DNA of 17,085 nt from [Eubacterium] saphenum. Lineage in GTDB: Bacteria > Bacillota > Clostridia > Oscillospirales > Ruminococcaceae. Shown here piece after piece: positions 6,750 through 13,366 of the stretch (within the stretch, counting starts at the first letter, position 1; the number at the start of each line of letters is the position of its first letter). Below the pieces are notes generated by a model. It was not told the origin of the DNA and did not search any database. It saw only the letters and a list, made by a program, of their open reading frames with translations. The stretch lies in assembly GCA_004555855.1 (NCBI GenBank), contig SFJQ01000031.1:1-17085 (forward strand), read 5' to 3'. Made by a program: the position numbers and the translations under genes.

Positions 6750-8928
6750 TGTCCATCACCTTTATTATCCCGCACGCGCAATAGTTATCCAACGGATATT
6801 CGCGCACCTCCACGCCCTTTTCCCGTGCAAGTTCAACAATGTGACGAGTGAGCGGGCTATTCAAGTCACGCAGCAGGATTATCTCGGGAACGCGCCGCAG
6901 CAAAACCCGCGTTGTTTCACCGATTCCCGGCTTCACCAGCTTGATATCCGTCACGCCGAAAGCCGCCGCTATCCGCTCGGTTTCCGCAAGACCGCTGCCG
7001 TTCTTCGGTTCGGGAAGTTGTCGGGTGCCGCAGGTCATCTCTCGCTCGATTGCCTCGATAAATTGATACGTTCTGTCAACGGCGGCAAGCTCTCCGAAAT
7101 GCACGGCGCCGTGAAATTCATCGGGCTGAATTAAACCGCTTTTCAGCACCGTTCTGCTGAACAATCCCGAAACCACGCTGTTTAAACAAGCGCACGGAAT
7201 GAACAAATCATCGTGCGTTCCGCAAAGTCTGCAAAGCCCCGCGGGGTCGGCAAGCACGGCTATTTCGCAAAGCCGCTCAAACTGCTCCCGGTCGATGCCG
7301 TACTCGTCAGGCGGGAGTTGCTCAAGCGCGGCGCGAAGCGTTTTCGTTATCATTCCTTTGCCCGTCCAACCGTCGATAAACTGAATTCCGCTTGCCGAGT
7401 GACGAGCAAAAATATACTCCAGCGCACGGCGGTCAATTCCCCTGCCTATGATAATCGAAATCGAATAATGTGGCAGCGAAACGCCGTATTTTCTGCGAAT
7501 ATACCGCTTTATCAGCACGCCTACGGGAGTTCCCGCTCTTGCCAGAGAAACCAGCACGGCTTTTTTGCCCTTTTCCGCCCAGACAGCCTCGGCAACGGTC
7601 TGCACCGCCTCGGCATTCGCTTTCGCCCACACCTTCAGCCCGTTTTCATATTCGCGGAAATAGGTCGGCGAAGGCTCGTATTCCTCGGGAAGAAGCTCGC
7701 TGTAATGCACTCCGCTTTGTATCAGCTTTTCGCGCTCCTTTGCGGCAAGCGGCGGGAGCGCGCCCGTGATGTCCGTCAAAAGAAGCTCTGCGTCCTCATC
7801 TCGGTAAGATGTCGGGAGCTTTTTCCCGCGAAAGCTCACCACGCGCACCTCTTTCCCGCCAACCGCGCCGCATAGTTCACGAAGCGCGTTCTCATCGGGG
7901 GAGTCCGCGTCCGTCATAATTATGCTGATATCGCACGGCTGGGTGTTGTAGAGGAACACTTTTCGCTCGGGATTGTAAAGGCTCTTCAGCGCCGCTCGGT
8001 TTACCAGCGGATACTCAAACAGCTGCGGCAGCGCAAACGGCTCCCGACCGCTGTTCGCGGGAAGCATCGGGCTTCGCGTAACGCTGTGTACGACAACGCG
8101 CCCGAATTTATCCGAAAGCAGTTTCCCGAGCAGCAGCGGCGGATAGCAAAACTCCTCCGTTCCCACAATCTCAACGGTTTTATCAAAATCAAAGGTAAAT
8201 TCATCGGCGATTTCCGAGCAAAACCTGCGGCATTCCTCAAGATATTGTTTTACGGGAACGCCAAGCCTTGGGTCGAAAACCGAATTTCGCCGGATAATCT
8301 CGCCGTAATCGCGGGGGAAAAACTCGCTGTCAGCCGAAAAATTCTCGGGAAATGCGCGGTTTTCTATGTCCTCAAGACGCGACAAAATTATCGGCTCAAT
8401 TCCCGCGCCGCGCAGGTTTTCAACGCTCTCGCCGGACGCGGCAAACGCTCCCGCGTACACCCGACAGTCCCGCGAAAGACAGCCGCCAAGCGCTTTTATC
8501 AGGTTGATTGCCGTATTGCCCGTGGTGAACTCGTCATCAACAAGAATTATCTGCTCCGCCCTCCGGAAAAGCTCCTCGTCGCGAACGCAGAGCGCGTGGT
8601 GACTGGCGTGGCTGTGGGCTTCCTCAAAGGAAACCGAATTTGCCCAGTCGGGAAGATTTTCGCGGGTTGTTGTGACGTAAAAGCAGTCGTGAAAAAATCC
8701 CGCGACAACCGCGCCGATTGCCACGGCTGTTTCCGCAAAACCAATCACGATGGTCGGCTTGTCGGCTCTTCCGTCGCCGGAAAGCCTTTCCCCGAGCGTT
8801 TCCATAAGTTCAAGCGCGCTGTCGGGAGCCGATGGAAAATGCTTTGCCTGACGCGTGTTGAGAATTATAAAATCCCGCTTTGGATTGTTTTCACGTTTTG
8901 CAAAAAATAAGTGTGATGTGTTTTTCAT
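6742..8928 (-). CDS. Fused double phosphoribosyltransferase: PRTase_2-TRSP + StiP-type PRTase-PELOTA_1
   Basis: 728 residues containing two halves that are usually separate proteins. The N-terminal half (~1-385) starts with FFAKRENNPKRDFIILN as in PRTase_2. It has the PRPP-binding loop ILVDDEFTTGNTA (~128-140) and the literal TRSP motif at 284-287 (HSVTRSPML), which names the TRSP domain. The second half (~400-728) resembles StiP/PRTase_1: HYSELLPEEY, VLVSLARAGTPVG (458-470), IDGWTGKGMI (518-527) as its PRPP-type loop, and a C-terminal PELOTA_1-like segment (~680-728). These families occur in the Ter-dependent stress operons, where a nucleoside-like metabolite has been predicted. The ATG at 8928 is directly preceded by an in-frame TAA, so no longer start is possible. 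The nearest purine-rich site (AGAGGA) is 15 bases away, so initiation may be weak or controlled. It is first in an operon with the HAD gene. No TerD, ATP-grasp or aldolase gene is in the window. Confidence 0.85.
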   Translation of the reverse strand: MKNTSHLFFAKRENNPKRDFIILNTRQAKHFPSAPDSALELMETLGERLSGDGRADKPTIVIGFAETAVAIGAVVAGFFHDCFYVTTTRENLPDWANSVSFEEAHSHASHHALCVRDEELFRRAEQIILVDDEFTTGNTAINLIKALGGCLSRDCRVYAGAFAASGESVENLRGAGIEPIILSRLEDIENRAFPENFSADSEFFPRDYGEIIRRNSVFDPRLGVPVKQYLEECRRFCSEIADEFTFDFDKTVEIVGTEEFCYPPLLLGKLLSDKFGRVVVHSVTRSPMLPANSGREPFALPQLFEYPLVNRAALKSLYNPERKVFLYNTQPCDISIIMTDADSPDENALRELCGAVGGKEVRVVSFRGKKLPTSYRDEDAELLLTDITGALPPLAAKEREKLIQSGVHYSELLPEEYEPSPTYFREYENGLKVWAKANAEAVQTVAEAVWAEKGKKAVLVSLARAGTPVGVLIKRYIRRKYGVSLPHYSISIIIGRGIDRRALEYIFARHSASGIQFIDGWTGKGMITKTLRAALEQLPPDEYGIDREQFERLCEIAVLADPAGLCRLCGTHDDLFIPCACLNSVVSGLFSRTVLKSGLIQPDEFHGAVHFGELAAVDRTYQFIEAIEREMTCGTRQLPEPKNGSGLAETERIAAAFGVTDIKLVKPGIGETTRVLLRRVPEIILLRDLNSPLTRHIVELAREKGVEVREYPLDNYCACGIIKVMDNV

Positions 8929-9104
8929 TTAGTTTCTCTGTTGTCCTCTCACGGGGGCAAAATCTGCCCGTTCCCTTTTCGTTTATGCGCTCATTTTCTG
9001 AGCTTTTTCTTATTACTGCGGAGGATTTAAGCCCTGATTGCTCCATAACTCACTAAAATCCTGTGCAGCTTTGCGGCTACGCCAATACTTTTATGGCAAT
9101 ACTC
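8929..9104 (-). promoter_or_regulatory. Long structured 5' leader of the PRTase-HAD operon (possible riboswitch, class unknown)
   Basis: About 175 nt lie between the predicted transcription start (~9104) and the ATG at 8928. In transcript order I see a GCCA/TGGC pairing near the 5' end. Next comes hairpin GTAGC-CGCAAA-GCTGC (9080-9066). A long arm follows, AGGATTT (9062-9056) with AAATCCT (9028-9022), enclosing a 27-nt loop that can itself pair. Then come a perfect hairpin GCTCA-GAAAA-TGAGC (9003-8989) and GGGCA-GATTT-TGCCC (8969-8955), extended by outer pairs. The last hairpin ends a few bases before the AGAGGA purine stretch, so refolding could alter ribosome access. I do not recognise a known riboswitch consensus and see no T-run for attenuation. 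Confidence 0.5.
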
Positions 9105-9110
9105 ATTTTT

Positions 9111-9139
9111 ATTATAGCACTTTTTTCCTCTTTTTTCAA
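9111..9139 (-). promoter_or_regulatory. Promoter of the PRTase-HAD operon
   Basis: Minus strand: -35 TTGAAA (9139-9134), 17-bp spacer, -10 TATAAT (9116-9111), preceded by TGC. The -35 box lies within an inverted repeat (9134-9152), so a regulator bound there would block or modulate it. It is about 180 bp from the coding start, leaving the long leader. Confidence 0.82.
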
Positions 9140-9152
9140 TGACAAATTGAAA
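9134..9152. repeat. Inverted repeat overlapping the minus-strand -35 box
   Basis: TTTCAAT (9134-9140) and ATTGAAA (9146-9152) are exact inverted copies separated by five bases. The left arm is the -35 region of the PRTase-HAD promoter. This is a plausible operator for a dimeric repressor, but AT-rich sequence makes short repeats easier to get by chance. Confidence 0.45.
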
Positions 9153-9168
9153 CGGTTGAGAAAAATTG

Positions 9169-9186
9169 TGAAATTGTACAATTTCA
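9169..9186. repeat. 18-bp perfect palindrome in the divergent promoter region (candidate operator)
   Basis: TGAAATTGTACAATTTCA reads identically on both strands. It lies between the divergent promoters, about 30 bp upstream of the minus-strand -35 box and about 45 bp upstream of the first plus-strand -35 box. Its half sites (TTGAAA/GAAATTG-like) resemble the neighbouring inverted repeat at 9134-9152, hinting at more than one site for the same regulator. No regulator gene is present in the window. Confidence 0.55.
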
Positions 9187-9231
9187 TTCATATCCCGCAA
9201 GAAATTTGAAAGTTTTTGGAGGAATTTATTA

Positions 9232-9260
9232 TTGACGAGCCGGAGGAATTATGGTATAAT
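9232..9260 (+). promoter_or_regulatory. Upstream promoter of the ABC-2 transporter operon
   Basis: -35 TTGACG (9232-9237), 17-bp spacer, -10 TATAAT (9255-9260), with TGG directly before it. It lies about 175 bp upstream of the ATPase start and would give a leader of about 170 nt in which I see no clear structure. Confidence 0.8.
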
Positions 9261-9341
9261 AAATTTTCCCAATTCAAAATCGTCGAAAAACGCGCTTTTA
9301 TGAAACTTATCGGGAAATATTACATCTTATCGGCAAAGCGC

Positions 9342-9370
9342 TTGAAAAAACGCAGGAACTTTTGTATAAT
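9342..9370 (+). promoter_or_regulatory. Second, proximal promoter of the ABC-2 transporter operon
   Basis: -35 TTGAAA (9342-9347), 17-bp spacer, -10 TATAAT (9365-9370). It is the only one of the seven promoter candidates without TGn before the -10. A transcript from here would begin about 60 bases before the ATPase ATG at 9436. It is in tandem with the promoter at 9232-9260. Confidence 0.75.
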
Positions 9371-9435
9371 TAAATCCGGTCGCGGAAAACCTCTCAGTCT
9401 GCTGCCGCTTTTTGCTTATGAAAGCGAGGTAATTT

Positions 9436-10437
9436 ATGTCAAACATTATTGAAATCAAAAACATCACAAAGGAATTTAAAGTATTGAACCGCCGCGAGGG
9501 TTTGAAAGGCAGCCTGAAGGACCTGTTTTCGCGGGATTACAAAATCGTGCGCGCTGTCGATAACATCAGTATGAATATCGAACAGGGCGAGATTGTCGGA
9601 TATCTCGGACCGAACGGCGCGGGCAAATCCACGACTATCAAGATGATGACGGGCATTCTCGAGCCGACGTCGGGCGAAATCCTTGTAAACGGCGTTGTGC
9701 CTTACAAAAACAGAACGAAAAACGCTCAGGATATCGGCGTCGTTTTCGGTCAGCGCACGCAGCTGTGGTGGGCGCTCCCGCTGGTCGAGTCGTTCAAAAT
9801 TCTCAAGGATATCTACGGCATTTCCGACAAGGACTATGACGATATGATTGAGCTGTATCGGTCGCTTGTCGATATCGAGCCGCTTCTGCACAAGCCCGTG
9901 CGCCAGATGTCCCTCGGGCAGCGCACCCTGAGCGATATTCTCGCCGCGTTTTTACATAATCCGAAAATCGTCTTTCTCGATGAGCCGACAATCGGTCTTG
10001 ACGTGTCGATGAAAGCAAAAATTCGCACCCTTATCCACGCGCTCAACAAGGAGAAAAACACAACCGTTATCCTCACCACGCACGATATGGGCGATGTGGA
10101 CGCGCTTTGCCGGAGAATTGTCATCATCGATAAGGGAAAAATGCTCTACGATAACGATATCGAGCACCTCAAGGGCTTCTTCGGTTATTACAGAACGCTC
10201 AAAATCCGCGTTGGCGGCGACCTTTCGCAAACCGCCGAAAAAATCCGCGCCGAGCTGCCCGAATTCAGCGTCAGTGCGGATGACGAGTGGATTTCCGTGC
10301 TTGTTGACGAGGCGAAATCAAAGGTTATGGACGTGCTTTCGCTTCTCCAGAAATCCCACAAAATCCGCGATATGCAGCTTGAAGAAATCTCCACGGAAGA
10401 GGTTATCAAAAAAATCTACGAGGAGGGCGTCAAGTGA
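9436..10437 (+). CDS. ABC-2 type transporter, ATP-binding protein
   Basis: 333 residues. Walker A GPNGAGKST (58-66), Q-loop VVFGQRTQLWW (Gln106), signature MSLGQR (158-163), Walker B IVFLDEP (178-184), D-loop GLDV and switch His216 in TTHD are all present, so the ATPase should be active. The LGQR signature and the extended N-terminus around LKDLFSRDYK fit the COG4586 group, which pairs with the two ABC2_membrane_6-like permeases encoded next. It energises export, or membrane rearrangement, of an unknown substrate. A C-terminal part of ~90 residues follows the nucleotide-binding domain. The start ATG has GAGG about seven bases upstream. The stop overlaps the next gene by four bases (GTGA), showing tight coupling. 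Two tandem promoters lie upstream. Confidence 0.92.
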   Translation: MSNIIEIKNITKEFKVLNRREGLKGSLKDLFSRDYKIVRAVDNISMNIEQGEIVGYLGPNGAGKSTTIKMMTGILEPTSGEILVNGVVPYKNRTKNAQDIGVVFGQRTQLWWALPLVESFKILKDIYGISDKDYDDMIELYRSLVDIEPLLHKPVRQMSLGQRTLSDILAAFLHNPKIVFLDEPTIGLDVSMKAKIRTLIHALNKEKNTTVILTTHDMGDVDALCRRIVIIDKGKMLYDNDIEHLKGFFGYYRTLKIRVGGDLSQTAEKIRAELPEFSVSADDEWISVLVDEAKSKVMDVLSLLQKSHKIRDMQLEEISTEEVIKKIYEEGVK

Positions 10438-11237
10438 GTATAAAAAGATGTTTTACATTAACGCGCGCCGGTATAATCGAGAGCTTGCAGTTCAGATTGA
10501 GTGCGCTTGTTGTTGTCGCGGGAAATCTGCTGTATCTTGTCGTGATTTATCACCTGTGGCAGGCGATTTTCGCGTCTGTCGGCACGGAAACCGTAAACGG
10601 AATGACGTTTTCGGATACGCTGATTTATCTCGTTCTGGCAACGGCGCTGTTCAATTTTATGGAGATGTACGTTGTCTGGGAAATCGGCAGGCGCGTTCAA
10701 ACAGGCGAAATAACCCTTGACCTGCTTAAACCGATGAAATACAGGAGCTTATTGTTCTGGTCGTACTCGGGAACTGCCGTCACGCAGTTTTTCTTCACAT
10801 TTTTGCCGACTTTTATCGTTGTGGCAATCGTCACAAACGGCGCAATTCCGCTCGGGTGGAATTTGCTTTACTTTGTGGTTTCCGTGGCTTTCGCGGTTTC
10901 GATAAATTACAGCATCGACTTCATCACCGGAACAATCTGCATATACACCGAATCAATCTGGGGCATAAACATAATGAAACAGGTTATCGTGCTGCTTTTA
11001 TCGGGCGCGACAATCCCGCTTGCATTCTTCCCCGAACCGCTTAAAACCATCGTCAGTTATCTGCCGTTTCAGTCAATTTACAACGCGCCGCTGTCGGTTC
11101 TCCTCAACGGAAATCCCGAACCGGCAAAGCTCCTCACAACGCTCGGCATTCAGCTTTTCTGGTGCGTTTTGATGAACGTTCTGAGCAGGCTTTTCTGGAA
11201 AATCTCGCTGAAACGGATAACCGTGAACGGAGGCTGA
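10434..11237 (+). CDS. ABC-2 type transporter permease (COG4587-like)
   Basis: 267 residues with about six hydrophobic segments (around 21-45, 60-85, 108-135, 140-165, 180-200 and 232-252). The soluble stretch GRRVQTGEITLDLLKPM is typical of this permease family, as is LLLSGATIPLAFFPEPL followed by LPFQSIYNAP. It forms the membrane channel with the next gene's product, driven by the ATPase upstream. The start is GTG, overlapping the ATPase stop by four bases, with AGGAGG six bases ahead. The direction and substrate of transport are not known for this family; export is the usual assumption because no solute-binding protein is encoded beside it. Confidence 0.88.
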   Translation: MSIKRCFTLTRAGIIESLQFRLSALVVVAGNLLYLVVIYHLWQAIFASVGTETVNGMTFSDTLIYLVLATALFNFMEMYVVWEIGRRVQTGEITLDLLKPMKYRSLLFWSYSGTAVTQFFFTFLPTFIVVAIVTNGAIPLGWNLLYFVVSVAFAVSINYSIDFITGTICIYTESIWGINIMKQVIVLLLSGATIPLAFFPEPLKTIVSYLPFQSIYNAPLSVLLNGNPEPAKLLTTLGIQLFWCVLMNVLSRLFWKISLKRITVNGG

Positions 11238-11240
11238 TTT

Positions 11241-12044
11241 ATGAAAAGAAAAAGTCTTGGATTTTATTTCAGAATTTACCGAAAAATCCTCGTGCAGGAC
11301 CTCAAAAGCAAAATGAGCTATCGCGCGGATTTTATCATCTCGACTATCGGTATGATTTTTACAAACGTTGCCGGCTTTGTGAGCTTCTGGATTTTGTTCC
11401 AGAATTTCCCGTCGATAAACGGCTGGGGCTATTATGAAATGCTGTTTCTCTACGGCTTTTCGCTGGTTTCGCTCACGCCCGTGCAATGCTTCTTCGACAA
11501 CAACTGGGCTCTGCGGCATCAGGTGTACTCGGGCGATTTCATCAAGTACTGCTTCCGCCCGATTAATGTGTTTTTCTACTTCCAGTCGGAGGTTTTCGAC
11601 ATCAAAGGTCTTGGGCAGTTTGCGTTCGGACTGGGCACTCTGATTTACTCGTGGAACAAGCTGGGGCTTGGATTTTCACCGCTAATGCTGCTGAAAATGA
11701 TTGTCTTTCTGATAACGGCGTCGCTGATTATGATAGCTCTTCAAAACGCCGCGGCAGCGACCTGCTTCTGGATACAGAACTCATTTTTCGTGCTGGATTT
11801 CATCAACAAACTGAAGGACTACGCAAAGTATCCCGTTACGATTTTCAGCCCGATTTTCCGCTTTATTTTCACGTTTGTAATCCCCATCGCATTTATCGCG
11901 TACTATCCGAGTCTGGTTGTTCTTCGCCCCGATGAAGTGCCGATTTTAACGTGGCTTTCGCCGGTAATCGGACTTGCGTTCTTCTTTCTGAGCTACAAAA
12001 TCTGGATGCACGGCGCGATGAAATACAACGGCACCGGCGCATAA
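11241..12044 (+). CDS. ABC-2 type transporter permease (COG3694 / ABC2_membrane_6-like)
   Basis: 267 residues with about six membrane segments. The segments INGWGYYEMLFLYGFSL and RHQVYSGDFIKYCFRPINV are characteristic of the ABC2_membrane_6 (formerly DUF990) family. It follows the first permease after three bases and has GGAGG upstream of its ATG. It ends the operon, and the terminator at 12047-12085 follows directly. The same length as the first permease and the shared topology suggest that the two form a heterodimer. Substrate unknown. Confidence 0.88.
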   Translation: MKRKSLGFYFRIYRKILVQDLKSKMSYRADFIISTIGMIFTNVAGFVSFWILFQNFPSINGWGYYEMLFLYGFSLVSLTPVQCFFDNNWALRHQVYSGDFIKYCFRPINVFFYFQSEVFDIKGLGQFAFGLGTLIYSWNKLGLGFSPLMLLKMIVFLITASLIMIALQNAAAATCFWIQNSFFVLDFINKLKDYAKYPVTIFSPIFRFIFTFVIPIAFIAYYPSLVVLRPDEVPILTWLSPVIGLAFFFLSYKIWMHGAMKYNGTGA

Positions 12045-12046
12045 TC

Positions 12047-12085
12047 AAAAAATCCGTACTTGCTTCGGCGAGCGCGGATTTTTTT
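12047..12085 (+). terminator. Rho-independent terminator of the ABC-2 operon
   Basis: A long stem pairs AAAAATCCG with CGGATTTTT. After a small internal loop it continues as CTTGC / GCGAG, closed by a TTCG tetraloop, and is followed by a run of T. It starts two bases after the permease stop. It separates the transporter from the alcohol dehydrogenase operon. Confidence 0.92.
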
Positions 12086-12103
12086 ATTTTTTTCGGAAAA
12101 TAT

Positions 12104-12132
12104 TTGACAAGAGCGATGAAAAATGCTATAAT
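12104..12132 (+). promoter_or_regulatory. Near-perfect promoter of the alcohol dehydrogenase / acid reductase operon
   Basis: -35 TTGACA (12104-12109), 17-bp spacer, TGC and -10 TATAAT (12127-12132). This is the full consensus in both boxes, so expression should be strong unless repressed. The leader is about 40 nt and contains the ribosome site AAAAGGAG. Confidence 0.9.
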
Positions 12133-12177
12133 ATAATTAACCATTGTGTGTAGTAAGATACAAAAGGAGAAATAACG

Positions 12178-13350
12178 ATGTCGGGATTTAGACAAAACGT
12201 TGTCCGATGGTTTCTGACAACAAAGAAAACAACGTCTGTGCCCGTGGAAAGCGGGAGAAATACCGCAGACAATTTGTATCGGGATATTCTGGAAAAGGGC
12301 TTCAGGACCGTGTTCATCGCCTCGGGAAAAACCGTGAGGAATCGCGGAATGCTGGACAAGCTCACCGAAAATCTCAGCAAAAACGGGATAAAGAGCGTGT
12401 TCTTTTCGGATATCGTCCCCGACCCCACTATCGAAAATGTCGAAAAAGGACTTTCGCTGTATCGGAAGAACAAGTGCGAATGCGTGATTGCCGTGGGCGG
12501 CGGCTCGGTTCTCGACTGTGCAAAGGTTATCGCGCTTCGGGCGGCAAATCCGCGCGTTTCCGTGAAGATGATGAGCCTTTACGTTGTTCCGTGCAAAAAA
12601 TCCGCGCCGATTTTTGCCGTTCCGACAACCTCGGGAACCGGCTCGGAGATAACCTTTTTCTCCGTCATCACGGACGCGAAAAATCACAAAAAACTGCCGC
12701 TGCTTTCGGACAAATATCTTCCCGAGAAGATTGTTTTCGACAGTGCGCTGCTTGAAAACGTTCCGCAAAAGCCGACCGTTTACGCGGGGCTGGACGCGCT
12801 CACCCACTGCATTGAAGCGTATATCAGCACAAATGCGAAAACCTTTGCCGAGGATTTAATAACAGCGCCCGAGGTTTGTCGGGATATTTTCGATTATCTG
12901 CCCGCTGCCGCAAAAGAACCGAAAAACGAAGAAGCGCGCCTGAAAATGGCTGAAGCGGCTCATAAAGCGGGACTGAATTTCAGGAGAACGGGAGTCGGCT
13001 TCGTTCACGCGATTGCCCATAGGCTCGGCGAAATCTATCATATTCCGCATGGGCTTGCTTGTGCCGCGGTGCTTCCGCACGTTCTCGAAAAGTCTCTTCC
13101 CGAAGCGCAAAAACGTCTGAAAAAGCTCGCCGTGAGGAGCAAAACGGCAAAGAGCGCGGAAGCGTTTATCAGGGAAATCCGCGAGCTTGAAAAATCGCTC
13201 GGAATCCCCGAAAAATTCCCCGAGATAAACGAGCGCGATTTTCCTGTTATGATAAAGCGGATTTTGTCGGAATCGGCAACGCAGGGCTGCCCGAAACGGC
13301 TTGATACAAAGGAAATTGAAGCTATTCTCAAGAGCTTGAAATCCGATTGA
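12178..13350 (+). CDS. Iron-containing (group III) alcohol dehydrogenase
   Basis: 390 residues, the family's usual length. GGGSVLD (107-113) binds the dinucleotide pyrophosphate, PTTSGTGSE (149-157) is the family hallmark, and the metal ligands appear as Asp206, His210 (GLDALTHCIEAY), His277 (GFVHAIAH) and His291 (IPHG). It should interconvert an aldehyde and an alcohol using NAD(P)H in the cytoplasm. It begins right behind a near-perfect promoter with AAAAGGAG upstream. The downstream gene, 16 bases away, encodes an adenylation-carrier-reductase protein that releases aldehydes, so the likely job here is reducing that aldehyde to the alcohol. That pairing is inference from gene order. Other substrates, such as butanol or 1,2-diol type aldehydes, cannot be excluded. 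Confidence 0.9.
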   Translation: MSGFRQNVVRWFLTTKKTTSVPVESGRNTADNLYRDILEKGFRTVFIASGKTVRNRGMLDKLTENLSKNGIKSVFFSDIVPDPTIENVEKGLSLYRKNKCECVIAVGGGSVLDCAKVIALRAANPRVSVKMMSLYVVPCKKSAPIFAVPTTSGTGSEITFFSVITDAKNHKKLPLLSDKYLPEKIVFDSALLENVPQKPTVYAGLDALTHCIEAYISTNAKTFAEDLITAPEVCRDIFDYLPAAAKEPKNEEARLKMAEAAHKAGLNFRRTGVGFVHAIAHRLGEIYHIPHGLACAAVLPHVLEKSLPEAQKRLKKLAVRSKTAKSAEAFIREIRELEKSLGIPEKFPEINERDFPVMIKRILSESATQGCPKRLDTKEIEAILKSLKSD

Positions 13351-13366
13351 TGAAAGGATTGGTTAT

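Noticed and set aside
8929..9104. Cyclic-di-GMP (GEMM) riboswitch in the PRTase-HAD leader
   Set aside because: The leader contains GCCGCAAAGCT, which recalls the GCAAAGC of GEMM. The required GGCAAACC partner segment and the GNRA hairpin between them are absent, so I do not assign the class. Infernal would settle it.
9216..9452. 78-codon plus-strand frame in the divergent intergenic region
   Set aside because: It starts at TTG without a ribosome site at the right distance, contains both transporter promoters, and runs into the ATPase gene in another frame. It also has no recognisable composition or motif.
9436..10437. Defective ABC signature (MSLGQR instead of LSGGQ)
   Set aside because: SLGQR is, to my knowledge, the normal signature of the COG4586-type ATPases, and all other motifs are intact, so it is not a sign of inactivation.
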